Notes under the pieces: generated by a model
Seen by the model: the letters and a program-made list of their open reading frames with translations, nothing else
Told to the model about the DNA's origin: nothing
Database searches by the model: none
Translations under genes and position numbers: made by a program
In this document: positions 1-6,238 of the stretch, one piece after another
Position numbering within the stretch: the stretch's first letter is position 1
Layout of the letters: every line of letters starts with the position of its first letter
NCBI GenBank assembly: GCA_945898105.1
Contig: CAMDHL010000098.1
Location: 1 to 7,551 of the forward strand
Reading direction: 5' to 3'
From: Comamonas sp. lk
GTDB taxonomy: Bacteria > Pseudomonadota > Gammaproteobacteria > Burkholderiales > Burkholderiaceae_C
Length of the DNA: 7,551 nt

Positions 1-1817
1 ACTTTGAAACGGTCGATTTCCCATTCCAAATCCGCCTCGCTCACTTCCATCAAATGCGCTGCAATCTTCTTGGCTTTTGCGTGGATCTTGCGCGCCGCCA
101 TGGCAATCGCTGCACCGGCTACCGGTGTGGAGCGCGAGCCATAAGTGCCCAAGCCATAAGGCGCGGTGCTGGTATCGCCTTCTTCGACCTGGATGATTTC
201 CGAAGAAATACCCAGTTCGGTAGCGATGATTTGCGCGTAGGTGGTCTGGTGGCCCTGACCTTGCGAAATCGTGCCCATGCGCGCAATCGCGCTACCCGTG
301 GGGTGCACGCGGATTTCGCAGGAATCAAACATGCCCACACCCAAGATGTCGCACATTTTGGAGGGGCCTGCGCCCACCACTTCGGTAAAGGTCACGAGGC
401 CAATACCCATCAGCGTGGGGCAGTTGGGGTCGGCACGTTTGACCGCTTGCTCGGCGCGCAGTGCTTTGTAGTCCACCGCGTCGAGCACTTTGTCCAAGGC
501 GGTTTGGTAGTCGCCCGAATCGTATTCAAAACCAAGTGCCGAGTTGTAGGGGAACTGTTCGCGCTTAATAAAGTTCTTCGCGCGAATCTCGGCCTTGTCC
601 ATGCCCAGCTTTTGCGCCAGCACGTCGACCATGCGCTCGACCAAGTACACCGCTTCGGTGACACGGAAGGAGCAGCGGTAGGCCACGCCACCTGGAGCTT
701 TGTTGGTATAGACGCCATCGACCTTGCAATACGCGTTGGCGATGTCGTAGCTGCCGGTGCAGATATGGAACATACCGGCCGGGAATTTGGTCGGGTCAGC
801 GCAGGCGTCAAAGGCGCCGTGGTCGGCGATCACATTGGTGCGAAGTGCCAGAATTTTGCCGTCGGCGGTGGCGGCCAATTCACCACTCATGTGGTAGTCG
901 CGGGCAAAGCCGGTGGAGGACAAATTCTCGATGCGGTCTTCCACCCACTTGACCGGGCGACCCAACACGATAGAGGCCACGATGGCGCAGACATAGCCGG
1001 GGTAAATTGGCACCTTGTTGCCAAAGCCGCCGCCGATGTCGGGCGAGACAATGCGCACTTTCGATTCAGGGATGCCCGAGAGCATGGACACCACGGTACG
1101 CACAATATGCGGCGCCTGGCTGGTGAGGTAGGTAGTGAGTTCGCCGCGGATCGGGTCGAACGATGCCACCGCGCCACAGGTCTCTAGCGGGCAGGGGTGA
1201 ACGCGGGGGTAATGCATGTCTTGCGACACGGTCACTGCTGCGCTGGCAAACACCGCATCGGTAGCTGCTTTGTCGCCGGCTTCCCAGGTGAAGATGTGGT
1301 TGTGGTGGTAGCGCTTGCCGTGTGCGCCTTCGGTTTTACCGGCCAGGTCTTCGCGCAGCACGGGTGCACCGGGCTTGAGCGCTTCAAACGGGTCGACCAC
1401 GGCTTCAAGCTCTTCGTATTCCACTTCTACAGCCTCGACGCCATCGGCCGCGCTATAGCGGTCTTCTGCAATTACCACGGCCACTTCCTGCATCTGAAAG
1501 TGCACTTTTTCATCGGCCAAAACCGCTTGCACATCACCGGCTAGCGTGGGCATCCAGTGCAGTTTGAGCGGCTTCAAATCGTCAGCGGTCAAGACCGCGA
1601 TCACGCCCGGAATCTTGAGCGCAGCTTCTTTGTTAATGCGCTTGATGCGTGCATGCGCCACGGAGGCGCGCACGATGTCCATATGCACCATGCCGGGCAG
1701 TTTGATGTCGTCAACGTAATTGCCCTTGCCTTGGATAAAGCGGGCATCTTCTTTGCGCAGGCGTGAATCGCCCATGCCCATCAGGGCTTTTTCGCGGTCA
1801 CTCAGGGGTGCGTTCAT
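1..1817 (-). CDS. coxL: Form I aerobic CO dehydrogenase large (Mo-Cu) subunit CoxL, 3' end beyond the window
   Basis: Catalytic subunit of aerobic carbon monoxide dehydrogenase, which oxidises CO with water to CO2, two protons and two electrons at a Mo-S-Cu centre on molybdopterin cytosine dinucleotide. It forms an (LMS)2 complex with CoxM and CoxS, usually near the inner face of the cytoplasmic membrane. I translated the minus strand from ATG at 1817 and found no stop down to base 1, giving 605 codons of an expected ~800. Diagnostic: GVAYRCSFR, with the copper-ligand cysteine at residue 382 (Cys388 in Oligotropha carboxidovorans). This is the form I AYxCSFR signature, not the AYRGAGR of form II. 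Also visible are GGGFGNK (residues 262-268), SQAPH, and GQGH. The conserved C-terminal active-site glutamate lies outside the window. The start is supported by AAGGAG a few bases upstream. Third gene of coxMSL, 24 bp after coxS. Family assignment is very secure. Confidence 0.97.
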   Translation of the reverse strand, partial: MNAPLSDREKALMGMGDSRLRKEDARFIQGKGNYVDDIKLPGMVHMDIVRASVAHARIKRINKEAALKIPGVIAVLTADDLKPLKLHWMPTLAGDVQAVLADEKVHFQMQEVAVVIAEDRYSAADGVEAVEVEYEELEAVVDPFEALKPGAPVLREDLAGKTEGAHGKRYHHNHIFTWEAGDKAATDAVFASAAVTVSQDMHYPRVHPCPLETCGAVASFDPIRGELTTYLTSQAPHIVRTVVSMLSGIPESKVRIVSPDIGGGFGNKVPIYPGYVCAIVASIVLGRPVKWVEDRIENLSSTGFARDYHMSGELAATADGKILALRTNVIADHGAFDACADPTKFPAGMFHICTGSYDIANAYCKVDGVYTNKAPGGVAYRCSFRVTEAVYLVERMVDVLAQKLGMDKAEIRAKNFIKREQFPYNSALGFEYDSGDYQTALDKVLDAVDYKALRAEQAVKRADPNCPTLMGIGLVTFTEVVGAGPSKMCDILGVGMFDSCEIRVHPTGSAIARMGTISQGQGHQTTYAQIIATELGISSEIIQVEEGDTSTAPYGLGTYGSRSTPVAGAAIAMAARKIHAKAKKIAAHLMEVSEADLEWEIDRFK

Positions 1818-1830
1818 GAAGGTCTCCTTC
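1818..1830 (-). promoter_or_regulatory. Ribosome-binding site of coxL inside a perfect 13-nt inverted repeat
   Basis: On the minus strand GAAGG-AGA-CCTTC sits immediately before the coxL ATG (1817). The Shine-Dalgarno AAGGAG is in the left arm and loop, so a 5-bp hairpin could mask it until ribosomes leaving coxS open it. The repeat is seen directly; a role in controlling CoxL output is inference. Confidence 0.5.
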
Positions 1831-1841
1831 GGTGTGGGGTT

Positions 1842-2333
1842 TTAAGCGGCGACGGGTTGGGCATCGCGCAGCGTGGCTGCCGCATGCAAAACCGCTTTGA
1901 CGATGTTCTGGTAGCCGGTGCAGCGGCACAAATTGCCCGACATGCCCACGCGCACTTCCTGCTCGGTGGGGTTGGGGTTGTCTTGCAACAAGCGGTAAGC
2001 ACGCATCAGCATGCCCGGTGTGCAAAAGCCGCATTGCAGGCCATGCTCTTTGTAAAAGCCGTCTTGCAGCGCATGCAACACGCCGCCGCTGGCCAGGCCT
2101 TCGACCGTTTTGACTTCACTGCCTTCGCACTGCACCGTGAGGTGTGTGCAGGACTTGACCGATTGACCGTCGATGTCCACGGTGCAAGCGCCGCAGTGGC
2201 TGGTTTCACAGCCGATGTGGGCGCCAGTCAGGTTCATTTTTTCACGCAGAAAGTGGACCAGCAGCGTGCGCGGCTCGACCGCCTCTTCCACTTGTTTTCC
2301 ATTGACGTGTAGGGATACGATTTTTTTGCTCAT
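1842..2333 (-). CDS. coxS: CO dehydrogenase small (iron-sulfur) subunit CoxS
   Basis: Electron-transfer subunit of aerobic CO dehydrogenase. It carries two [2Fe-2S] clusters that pass electrons from the Mo-Cu site in CoxL to the FAD in CoxM. The 163-residue length matches the family (about 160-166). The N-terminal ferredoxin-like cluster is ligated by Cys42, Cys47, Cys50 and Cys62 (motif [10 protein letters not shown], then a later Cys). The C-terminal helical domain has Cys101 and Cys104 (QCGFCTPGM) and Cys136 and Cys138 (NLCRCTGY). All eight ligands are present. The ATG at 2333 is preceded by GGAGA at a spacing of about 8 nt. The gene sits between coxM (27-bp gap) and coxL (24-bp gap), so it is almost certainly cotranscribed with both. 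Form I assignment comes from the neighbouring CoxL; alone this sequence would be called a xanthine dehydrogenase-family iron-sulfur subunit. Confidence 0.97.
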   Translation of the reverse strand: MSKKIVSLHVNGKQVEEAVEPRTLLVHFLREKMNLTGAHIGCETSHCGACTVDIDGQSVKSCTHLTVQCEGSEVKTVEGLASGGVLHALQDGFYKEHGLQCGFCTPGMLMRAYRLLQDNPNPTEQEVRVGMSGNLCRCTGYQNIVKAVLHAAATLRDAQPVAA

Positions 2334-2360
2334 TGCATTTTTCTCCGGATCGTGTGGGGT

Positions 2361-3224
2361 TTAGGCGCAGCGGGCGGCAGCGGCGCGGATGGCGCGCTTG
2401 CACATCTCGGCGGCCATGGCGGTTTTGTATTCCACATCACCGCGCAGGTCTTCGGCTGGGTCGCAAATAGAACGCACCGCAGCGGCTGCCAGGTTGATAG
2501 TGGCGTCGGTCAGGGGCTGACCCACCAACGCTGCTTCGGCAGCGGTGGCGCGCAGTGCGGTCGGCGCCACATTGGTCAGGCCAATGCTGGCATGCGTGAC
2601 TTTGCCCGCGGCCATACGCAGAATGACCGCGGCCCCGGCAGTGGCCCAATCGCCGGTTTTGCGCTTGAGCTTTTGGTAGCAGTAGCCCGTACCCGCAGCA
2701 AAAGGTGCGACCAGAATGGCGGTGAGGATTTCGTCCTCGGCAAGCGCTGTCATGTACGTGCCGTGGAAAAAGTCCACAGCCTTGACCTGGCGCGTGCCCT
2801 TGGGGCCTTGCAGTTCAAAGGTGGCATCCAGCGCCATGGCGATGGCCGGATGGTCATTGCCCGGGTCGCCATGGGCAATATCGCCGCCGATGGTGCCGCG
2901 GTTGCGCACCTGTGGGTCGGCGATAAGCAGCGCCGCTTCGGGCAGCAAGGGCAGGTGTTTTTGCAGCAAGGGTGAGGCAATCAGCTCGTTCTCGCTGGTC
3001 ATGGCGCCAATGCGGATCACGCCGCCGCTTTCGCTGATGCCGCGCAGCTCAGGGATGCGGTTGATGTCAATCAGCGTGCCCGGCTGCGCAAAGCGCAGCT
3101 TCATCATGGGCAGCAGGCTGTGGCCGCCTGCCAGCAGCTTGGCATCGTCGCCTAGGCTGGACAGGAGGGAAATAGCCTCCGCGATGGTGCGCGGGGCATG
3201 GTAGTCAAATGCCGGTGGGATCAC
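2361..3224 (-). CDS. coxM: CO dehydrogenase medium (FAD) subunit CoxM
   Basis: Flavoprotein subunit of aerobic CO dehydrogenase; it takes electrons from the CoxS clusters and hands them to the quinone/respiratory chain. I place the start at the GTG at 3224, giving MIPPAFDYH... and 287 residues, the usual CoxM length and N-terminus. AAGGAG lies 5 nt upstream. An in-frame ATG at 3272 would add 16 non-family residues and has no such site. FAD-binding motifs fall where expected: AGGHSLLP at residues 32-39 and TIGGD at 111-115, followed by AHGDPGND. The C-terminal CO_deh_flav_C-type domain includes KLKRKTGDWATAGAA. First gene of coxMSL, 134 bp downstream of rcoM on the same strand, so either read through from rcoM or driven by a promoter in that gap. 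The order M-S-L is standard for form I clusters. Confidence 0.97.
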   Translation of the reverse strand: MIPPAFDYHAPRTIAEAISLLSSLGDDAKLLAGGHSLLPMMKLRFAQPGTLIDINRIPELRGISESGGVIRIGAMTSENELIASPLLQKHLPLLPEAALLIADPQVRNRGTIGGDIAHGDPGNDHPAIAMALDATFELQGPKGTRQVKAVDFFHGTYMTALAEDEILTAILVAPFAAGTGYCYQKLKRKTGDWATAGAAVILRMAAGKVTHASIGLTNVAPTALRATAAEAALVGQPLTDATINLAAAAVRSICDPAEDLRGDVEYKTAMAAEMCKRAIRAAAARCA

Positions 3225-3235
3225 GTTGTCTCCTT
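3225..3235 (-). promoter_or_regulatory. Ribosome-binding site that fixes the coxM GTG start
   Basis: Read on the minus strand, AAGGAG (3235-3230) is followed after 5 nt by GTG (3224-3222). Spacing and sequence are near ideal, and the protein starting here has the family-typical IPPAFDYH N-terminus. This favours the GTG over the upstream in-frame ATG at 3272. Confidence 0.85.
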
Positions 3236-3271
3236 CATTTCTTGGTGGCGCGGGAAAACTGGCTCGCCGCA

Positions 3272-3354
3272 ATGTAGCTAGGCATTGCGTCTTTGCGCAG
3301 GGAAAACAATCAAGCGGTGCAATTCCCGCACGAAGTGCAGGTGCGTTGCACGAA
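3272..3354 (-). promoter_or_regulatory. Candidate RcoM operator and cox promoter upstream of coxM
   Basis: The 134-bp gap between rcoM and coxM carries two copies of TTCGTGC on the minus strand, starting at 3354 and 3334, exactly 20 bp apart (about two helical turns). LytTR proteins typically bind direct repeats roughly two turns apart, and published RcoM sites were described, as I recall, with TTnnnG repeats; TTCGTG fits that form. On the plus strand GTGCAA (3317-3322) faces TTGCAC (3346-3351) over 23 bp, giving the block partial dyad symmetry. A weak -10-like TAGCTACAT lies at 3280-3272 with no good -35, as expected for an activator-dependent promoter. Repeats are seen directly; function is inferred. 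Confidence 0.45.
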
Positions 3355-3358
3355 TCTT

Positions 3359-4171
3359 TCAGTGGGTGCTTTTGACCGGCACCGTATCGGTCAGGCCGAG
3401 CTGGTCAAGCAGCTTGCCCATGCTGGAGCGCGCCACCGGTATTTCCACCGGCGTCGAGCCCATCATGCGCAACGACATGCGCCCGTCATCGCGCACTATT
3501 TCATCGACTTGCGCCAGGTTCACCATATAGCTGCGGTGTACGCGCAAAAACTGGTTCGGGTCGAGCCGGCTTTCCAAATCGCCAATCGTGATATTGCAAA
3601 ACTGCCCACCCTGCGCGGTATGCACCCAGGTGTAATGGCCTTCTGAGCGTATGAAAGATACGCTGGGCACGTCCACCAGCATCACGCGGTTTTGCTTGAT
3701 GGTGGGGATCTTTCGCAACTGCCGTTTTTCTGCGGCATCCGCGCCTTTGCGCTTGGCTTGCGTACTACTTTCTTTGCTTACCACTTCGGTGATGTCATAG
3801 AACACCAGGGTGTAGCCGGTGGTCGCGCCTTGCATATCGCCGATTTTCGATACCTTGATTAAGAGCACCCGCTCAGGGATATTTATCATCATGGCCATGG
3901 GCGGCGCATTGTTGACCGGGCACTCGGCCTGGCCGAGCAAAAATTTCACTTTGGCTTTGGCCGCTTCTGGGTGGAAGTCGGTAACGATTTTTCCAAAAGG
4001 CAGTTTGTCCTGCACCGGCAGCGCGCGGCGTGCATAGTCATTCATGCCCACCACGTGCAAAGTATTGTCCAGGTGCACCACACCCACATCAAAGCGCTCT
4101 AATAAATATAACCAGGAACTCGAGGAAGCGGCAGCACTTTGATCGGCGGGGAAGGGACAGCTTTTCGTCAT
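3359..4171 (-). CDS. rcoM: RcoM-like heme PAS-LytTR CO-sensing transcriptional regulator
   Basis: Single-component transcription factor of 270 residues: an N-terminal PAS sensor (about 20-128), a charged linker (about 132-152), and a C-terminal LytTR DNA-binding domain (about 155-260, with FLRVHRSYMVNL at 208-219). This is the architecture of RcoM from Burkholderia xenovorans, whose heme-bound PAS domain senses CO and activates CO-oxidation genes. Reported RcoM-2 ligands are His74 plus Cys94 (ferric) or Met104 (ferrous, displaced by CO). From my memory of that protein the equivalents here are His67 (in FHPEA), Cys84 (in AECPV) and Met94 (in MAMMINIPE). The Cys-Met spacing of 10 is kept and there is a 3-residue gap between His and Cys. 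Location directly upstream of coxM, same strand, supports the role. No transmembrane segment, so it differs from MHYT-LytTR CoxC/CoxH. The ATG at 4171 has only a weak ribosome-binding site. Confidence 0.88.
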   Translation of the reverse strand: MTKSCPFPADQSAAASSSSWLYLLERFDVGVVHLDNTLHVVGMNDYARRALPVQDKLPFGKIVTDFHPEAAKAKVKFLLGQAECPVNNAPPMAMMINIPERVLLIKVSKIGDMQGATTGYTLVFYDITEVVSKESSTQAKRKGADAAEKRQLRKIPTIKQNRVMLVDVPSVSFIRSEGHYTWVHTAQGGQFCNITIGDLESRLDPNQFLRVHRSYMVNLAQVDEIVRDDGRMSLRMMGSTPVEIPVARSSMGKLLDQLGLTDTVPVKSTH

Positions 4172-4431
4172 CGTCTTATCGCTTTAAGCTAAGGGTTGCT
4201 GGCTGGGGCCACTACGTCTCGTGCCGCCAAACGGAAATTCATGCAATGCAAGCGCGCTTCGTTCACCAGTCTGCGCGAAGTCTTGCAGACCGCTACAGTT
4301 CGGCTTATGAACGCTCGGATGCGAACCATAGCCGACCGGCACATTTTGTGCACGGTAAGGGGCACTTTTACAGACTCCGGCCTGGCTGGCCATAGGGTTT
4401 ACCCTTATACGCCAAGCCGCCGTACTAGATC
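4172..4431. promoter_or_regulatory. Divergent intergenic region between rcoM and the membrane protein-xdhC pair
   Basis: This 260-bp gap must hold the promoters for rcoM (minus) and the plus-strand pair. I found no convincing gene in it. Visible structure: a short palindrome GCACA-TTT-TGTGC at 4339-4351; GTTC-N7-GAAC at 4298-4312; and a near-palindrome around AGGGTTTACCCT at 4394-4405. CTTATACG at 4404-4411 offers TATACG on the plus strand (4/6 to the -10 consensus, about 20-25 bp before the start codons) and TATAAG on the minus strand (5/6), both without a good -35. I did not find a second pair of TTCGTGC repeats at 20-bp spacing like the one before coxM. Confidence 0.35.
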
Positions 4432-4437
4432 GTGCCT

Positions 4438-5121
4438 ATGAAAACTGCACCTCACTGGCTTGCGCGCGGCGCCGGATCTGCGGCGATTACGCCGGGTCTC
4501 TTGCTGCTGGCGGTAGCGGCCACCTTGTTGGGCCTGGGCGTTCCTGGCAGCACCTCTGGTGCATCGCAAGCGTCGGTGATTGCGCTGTCGCTGGCGCTGG
4601 TGGGTTTGGGTTGTGGCGCTTTATCGCTGGTGCGGCCGCAGCGCGCCGGTTTGTCGCCGCCTTACATCATGTTGTCCTTAGGCTTTGGCGGCATGCTCAT
4701 CGGCTTGATGGTCGATGTGCTGCAAGCCGGTCCGGCGCTCCTAGCAAGTCTGTGCACCCAAGCCGCACCCCTGGATTTTTTTGACAGCCTGCAACTGCAT
4801 ATGGCGTTTTTGCCGGCCATGCATGCGGGTATGCTCACCGGTGGCCTGCTGGCCATTCCCAGCCTGCGTCTTTTGCGCCAGCATTGCGGGCGTTACCTGT
4901 GCTCGGTGTTGACGCAAAATCTGCTCTGCTCGGGCTGGATGTTGTTGGGAATGACGGCTGGGGCTATATGGCTGGTACGTTGGCAAGTTGCCTTGGGCAA
5001 CTCCAGCCTCACCGCCATGCTCGGTGGCATGTTTGTCGGAATGACCTGGGGCATGGTGGTGAGCGTGGCCTTGTACCGCGCTTTTTTCGCCTGGCGTTTG
5101 CGCGCACAACCCTGGGAGTAG
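4438..5121 (+). CDS. Multi-pass membrane protein of unknown function, coupled to the XdhC-like gene
   Basis: I do not recognise this protein. It is 227 residues from the ATG at 4438, or 229 from a GTG at 4432; an in-frame TAG at 4426 rules out any earlier start. Neither start has a visible Shine-Dalgarno. Counting from the GTG, hydrophobic segments lie near 17-37, 45-66, 77-99, 121-145, 158-181 and 190-215, so about six membrane helices with few charges. It is rich in Met, Gly and Leu. A histidine/methionine-bearing stretch, LHMAFLPAMHAGM (122-134), could bind a metal or heme, but this is only suggestive. Its stop codon overlaps the spacing of the next gene's ribosome-binding site, so the pair is an operon. 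Being divergent from rcoM-coxMSL and fused in expression to a CoxI-type chaperone, it may serve CODH maturation, membrane docking or electron transfer. It is not evidently a CoxC/CoxH MHYT protein. Confidence 0.8.
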   Translation: MKTAPHWLARGAGSAAITPGLLLLAVAATLLGLGVPGSTSGASQASVIALSLALVGLGCGALSLVRPQRAGLSPPYIMLSLGFGGMLIGLMVDVLQAGPALLASLCTQAAPLDFFDSLQLHMAFLPAMHAGMLTGGLLAIPSLRLLRQHCGRYLCSVLTQNLLCSGWMLLGMTAGAIWLVRWQVALGNSSLTAMLGGMFVGMTWGMVVSVALYRAFFAWRLRAQPWE

Positions 5122-5127
5122 CGCATG
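5114..5127 (+). promoter_or_regulatory. Ribosome-binding site of the xdhC-like gene abutting the upstream stop codon
   Basis: GGGAG (5114-5118) runs directly into the TAG stop (5119-5121) of the membrane protein gene and lies 6 nt before the ATG at 5125. Ribosomes terminating on the first gene are placed on the start of the second, so the two are likely translationally coupled. The site also fixes the start of the second gene. Confidence 0.8.
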
Positions 5128-6156
5128 GACAGTTTGGACTTACGGGTGCTCGGCGATGCACTCGATTGGCATCGCACGGGCCACGCGGTCACGCTGGTCA
5201 CCGTGGTGCAAACCTGGGGCAGCGCCCCGCGCCCGCCTGGCGCCCTGCTGGCGGTACGTGACGACGGGCGTGTGAGCGGCTCGGTATCTGGTGGCTGCGT
5301 CGAAGAAGATCTGATTGCGCGTGCCAAAGCGGCCTTCGGCGCGCTGGCTGCATCCACCGTGCCAGACGGAACGAGCGCAGCTCTGCCCACCGAAATCGTC
5401 TATGGCGTGAGCAAAGAAGAGGCGGCGCGCTTTGGCCTGCCTTGCGGTGGCACCTTGCTGCTGGTGCACGAGCCCTTGTTAGACAGTGCCTGGATCGCCG
5501 ATTTATTGGACCGTACCGCCCGCCACCAACTGGTCACGCGCAGCCTCGACATGGCCACTGGCGCAGTGACGCTGTCGGGCGCGCAGCGCGGCCAGGCTTT
5601 GGCCTACGACGGCGCGGTGCTGTCCACTGTGTTCGGGCCCAAATGGCGTTTGCTGCTGATCGGCGCCGGCCAGTTATCGCAGGCGGTAGCGCAGATCGCT
5701 GGTCTGCTGGACTTTGAAGTACTGGTCTGCGATCCGCGCGAGGAATACAGCGCCGGGTTAGACATGGTCGGCGTACAACGCCTTATGGGCATGCCTGACG
5801 ACGTGGTGCGCGAGATGCTGCCCGACGCCCACACGGCCATCGTCGCTCTCACGCACGACCCCAAGCTGGACGATATGGCGCTGTTGGAAGCACTCAAGTC
5901 GGATGCTTTTTATGTCGGTGCTTTAGGCTCGTCACGCACCCAGGCCACGCGCAAGCAACGCCTTGCCGAACACTTTGACATGACCCACGAAGAGTTGGCC
6001 CGTCTGCACGGCCCGGTGGGCTTGAAGCTGGGCGCTAAAACCCCGGCAGAGATAGCCGTCTCCATCCTGGCTGAAATCGTGCAGGTGAAAAATGCCGATT
6101 TGGTGAGTGCGAATAGCGCATCGTCCTGTGCGCCCCTCCAAATACTTGCTTCATAG
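5125..6156 (+). CDS. XdhC/CoxI-family molybdenum cofactor insertion and maturation factor
   Basis: Cytoplasmic accessory protein for xanthine dehydrogenase-family molybdoenzymes. Characterised XdhC binds Mo cofactor, supports its sulfuration and delivers it to the apoenzyme; CoxF and CoxI of CO dehydrogenase clusters belong to the same family. The 343 residues hold the N-terminal XdhC_CoxI domain, with TWGSAPRPPGA (30-40), GSVSGGCVE (52-60) and FGLPCGG (103-109). A C-terminal Rossmann domain follows, with LLIGAGQLSQ (177-186), THDPKLDD (243-250), YVGALGSSRT (263-272) and LHGPVGLKLGAKTPAEIA (294-311). The Cys107 in PCGG is a candidate cofactor-contacting residue. It is the second gene of a pair with the membrane protein, divergent from coxMSL, so its client is most likely CoxL. 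The last ~10 residues are encoded within an A/T-rich hairpin and look non-conserved. I cannot choose between the CoxF, CoxI and generic XdhC names. Confidence 0.92.
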   Translation: MDSLDLRVLGDALDWHRTGHAVTLVTVVQTWGSAPRPPGALLAVRDDGRVSGSVSGGCVEEDLIARAKAAFGALAASTVPDGTSAALPTEIVYGVSKEEAARFGLPCGGTLLLVHEPLLDSAWIADLLDRTARHQLVTRSLDMATGAVTLSGAQRGQALAYDGAVLSTVFGPKWRLLLIGAGQLSQAVAQIAGLLDFEVLVCDPREEYSAGLDMVGVQRLMGMPDDVVREMLPDAHTAIVALTHDPKLDDMALLEALKSDAFYVGALGSSRTQATRKQRLAEHFDMTHEELARLHGPVGLKLGAKTPAEIAVSILAEIVQVKNADLVSANSASSCAPLQILAS

Positions 6157-6182
6157 GTAGCTTTAGCAAGCAGATGTATTTG
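6139..6182. repeat. Imperfect A/T-rich palindrome spanning the xdhC stop codon
   Basis: CAAATAC (6139-6145) pairs with GTATTTG (6176-6182), and CTTGCT (6145-6150) with AGCAAG (6165-6170). A 5-nt bulge sits on the right arm and a 14-nt loop contains the TAG stop (6154-6156). It is not a classical GC-rich terminator. It could be a transcript-end stabilising hairpin or a decayed intergenic repeat element. Confidence 0.5.
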
Positions 6183-6238
6183 CCAAGCCGTTGCTCCTTG
6201 GCCATGCGCGCAGAGCATGACTAATGCAGACGTTTTTT
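6182..6238 (+). terminator. Possible transcription end between convergent xdhC and psd
   Basis: Between the convergent genes lie GCCAAG-N9-CTTGGC (6182-6187 with 6197-6202), CATGC-N7-GCATG (6203-6207 with 6215-6219) and then six T at 6233-6238. The T run is about 14 nt past the last stem, so it does not fit a textbook Rho-independent terminator. Convergent orientation makes termination here likely, but the exact element is uncertain. Confidence 0.3.

Noticed and set aside
54..1187. Long open plus-strand frame opposite coxL
   Set aside because: It is antisense to strongly conserved CoxL sequence, is Ala/Gly/His/Arg-rich as expected of a GC-rich shadow frame, and has no recognisable domain.
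2352..2975. Plus-strand frame of about 207 codons opposite coxM
   Set aside because: Antisense to a secure gene with all FAD motifs; the translation looks like a low-complexity shadow.
3221..3238. Mini open frame ATG-AAG-GAG-ACA-ACG-TGA overlapping the coxM start
   Set aside because: The ATG has no ribosome-binding site of its own; the overlap with the Shine-Dalgarno is likely chance, although the TGA/GTG overlap is neat.
3225..3272. Upstream ATG (3272) as the coxM start
   Set aside because: The 16 extra residues are not family-like, and the GTG at 3224 has an ideal ribosome-binding site and the conserved N-terminus.
3359..4171. Calling the regulator CoxC/CoxH
   Set aside because: Those LytTR proteins have N-terminal membrane MHYT domains; this one has a soluble PAS domain and RcoM-type heme-ligand residues.
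4196..4441. Small plus-strand frame in the rcoM divergent gap
   Set aside because: No ribosome-binding site, no protein-like composition, and it overlaps the start of the membrane protein gene in another frame.
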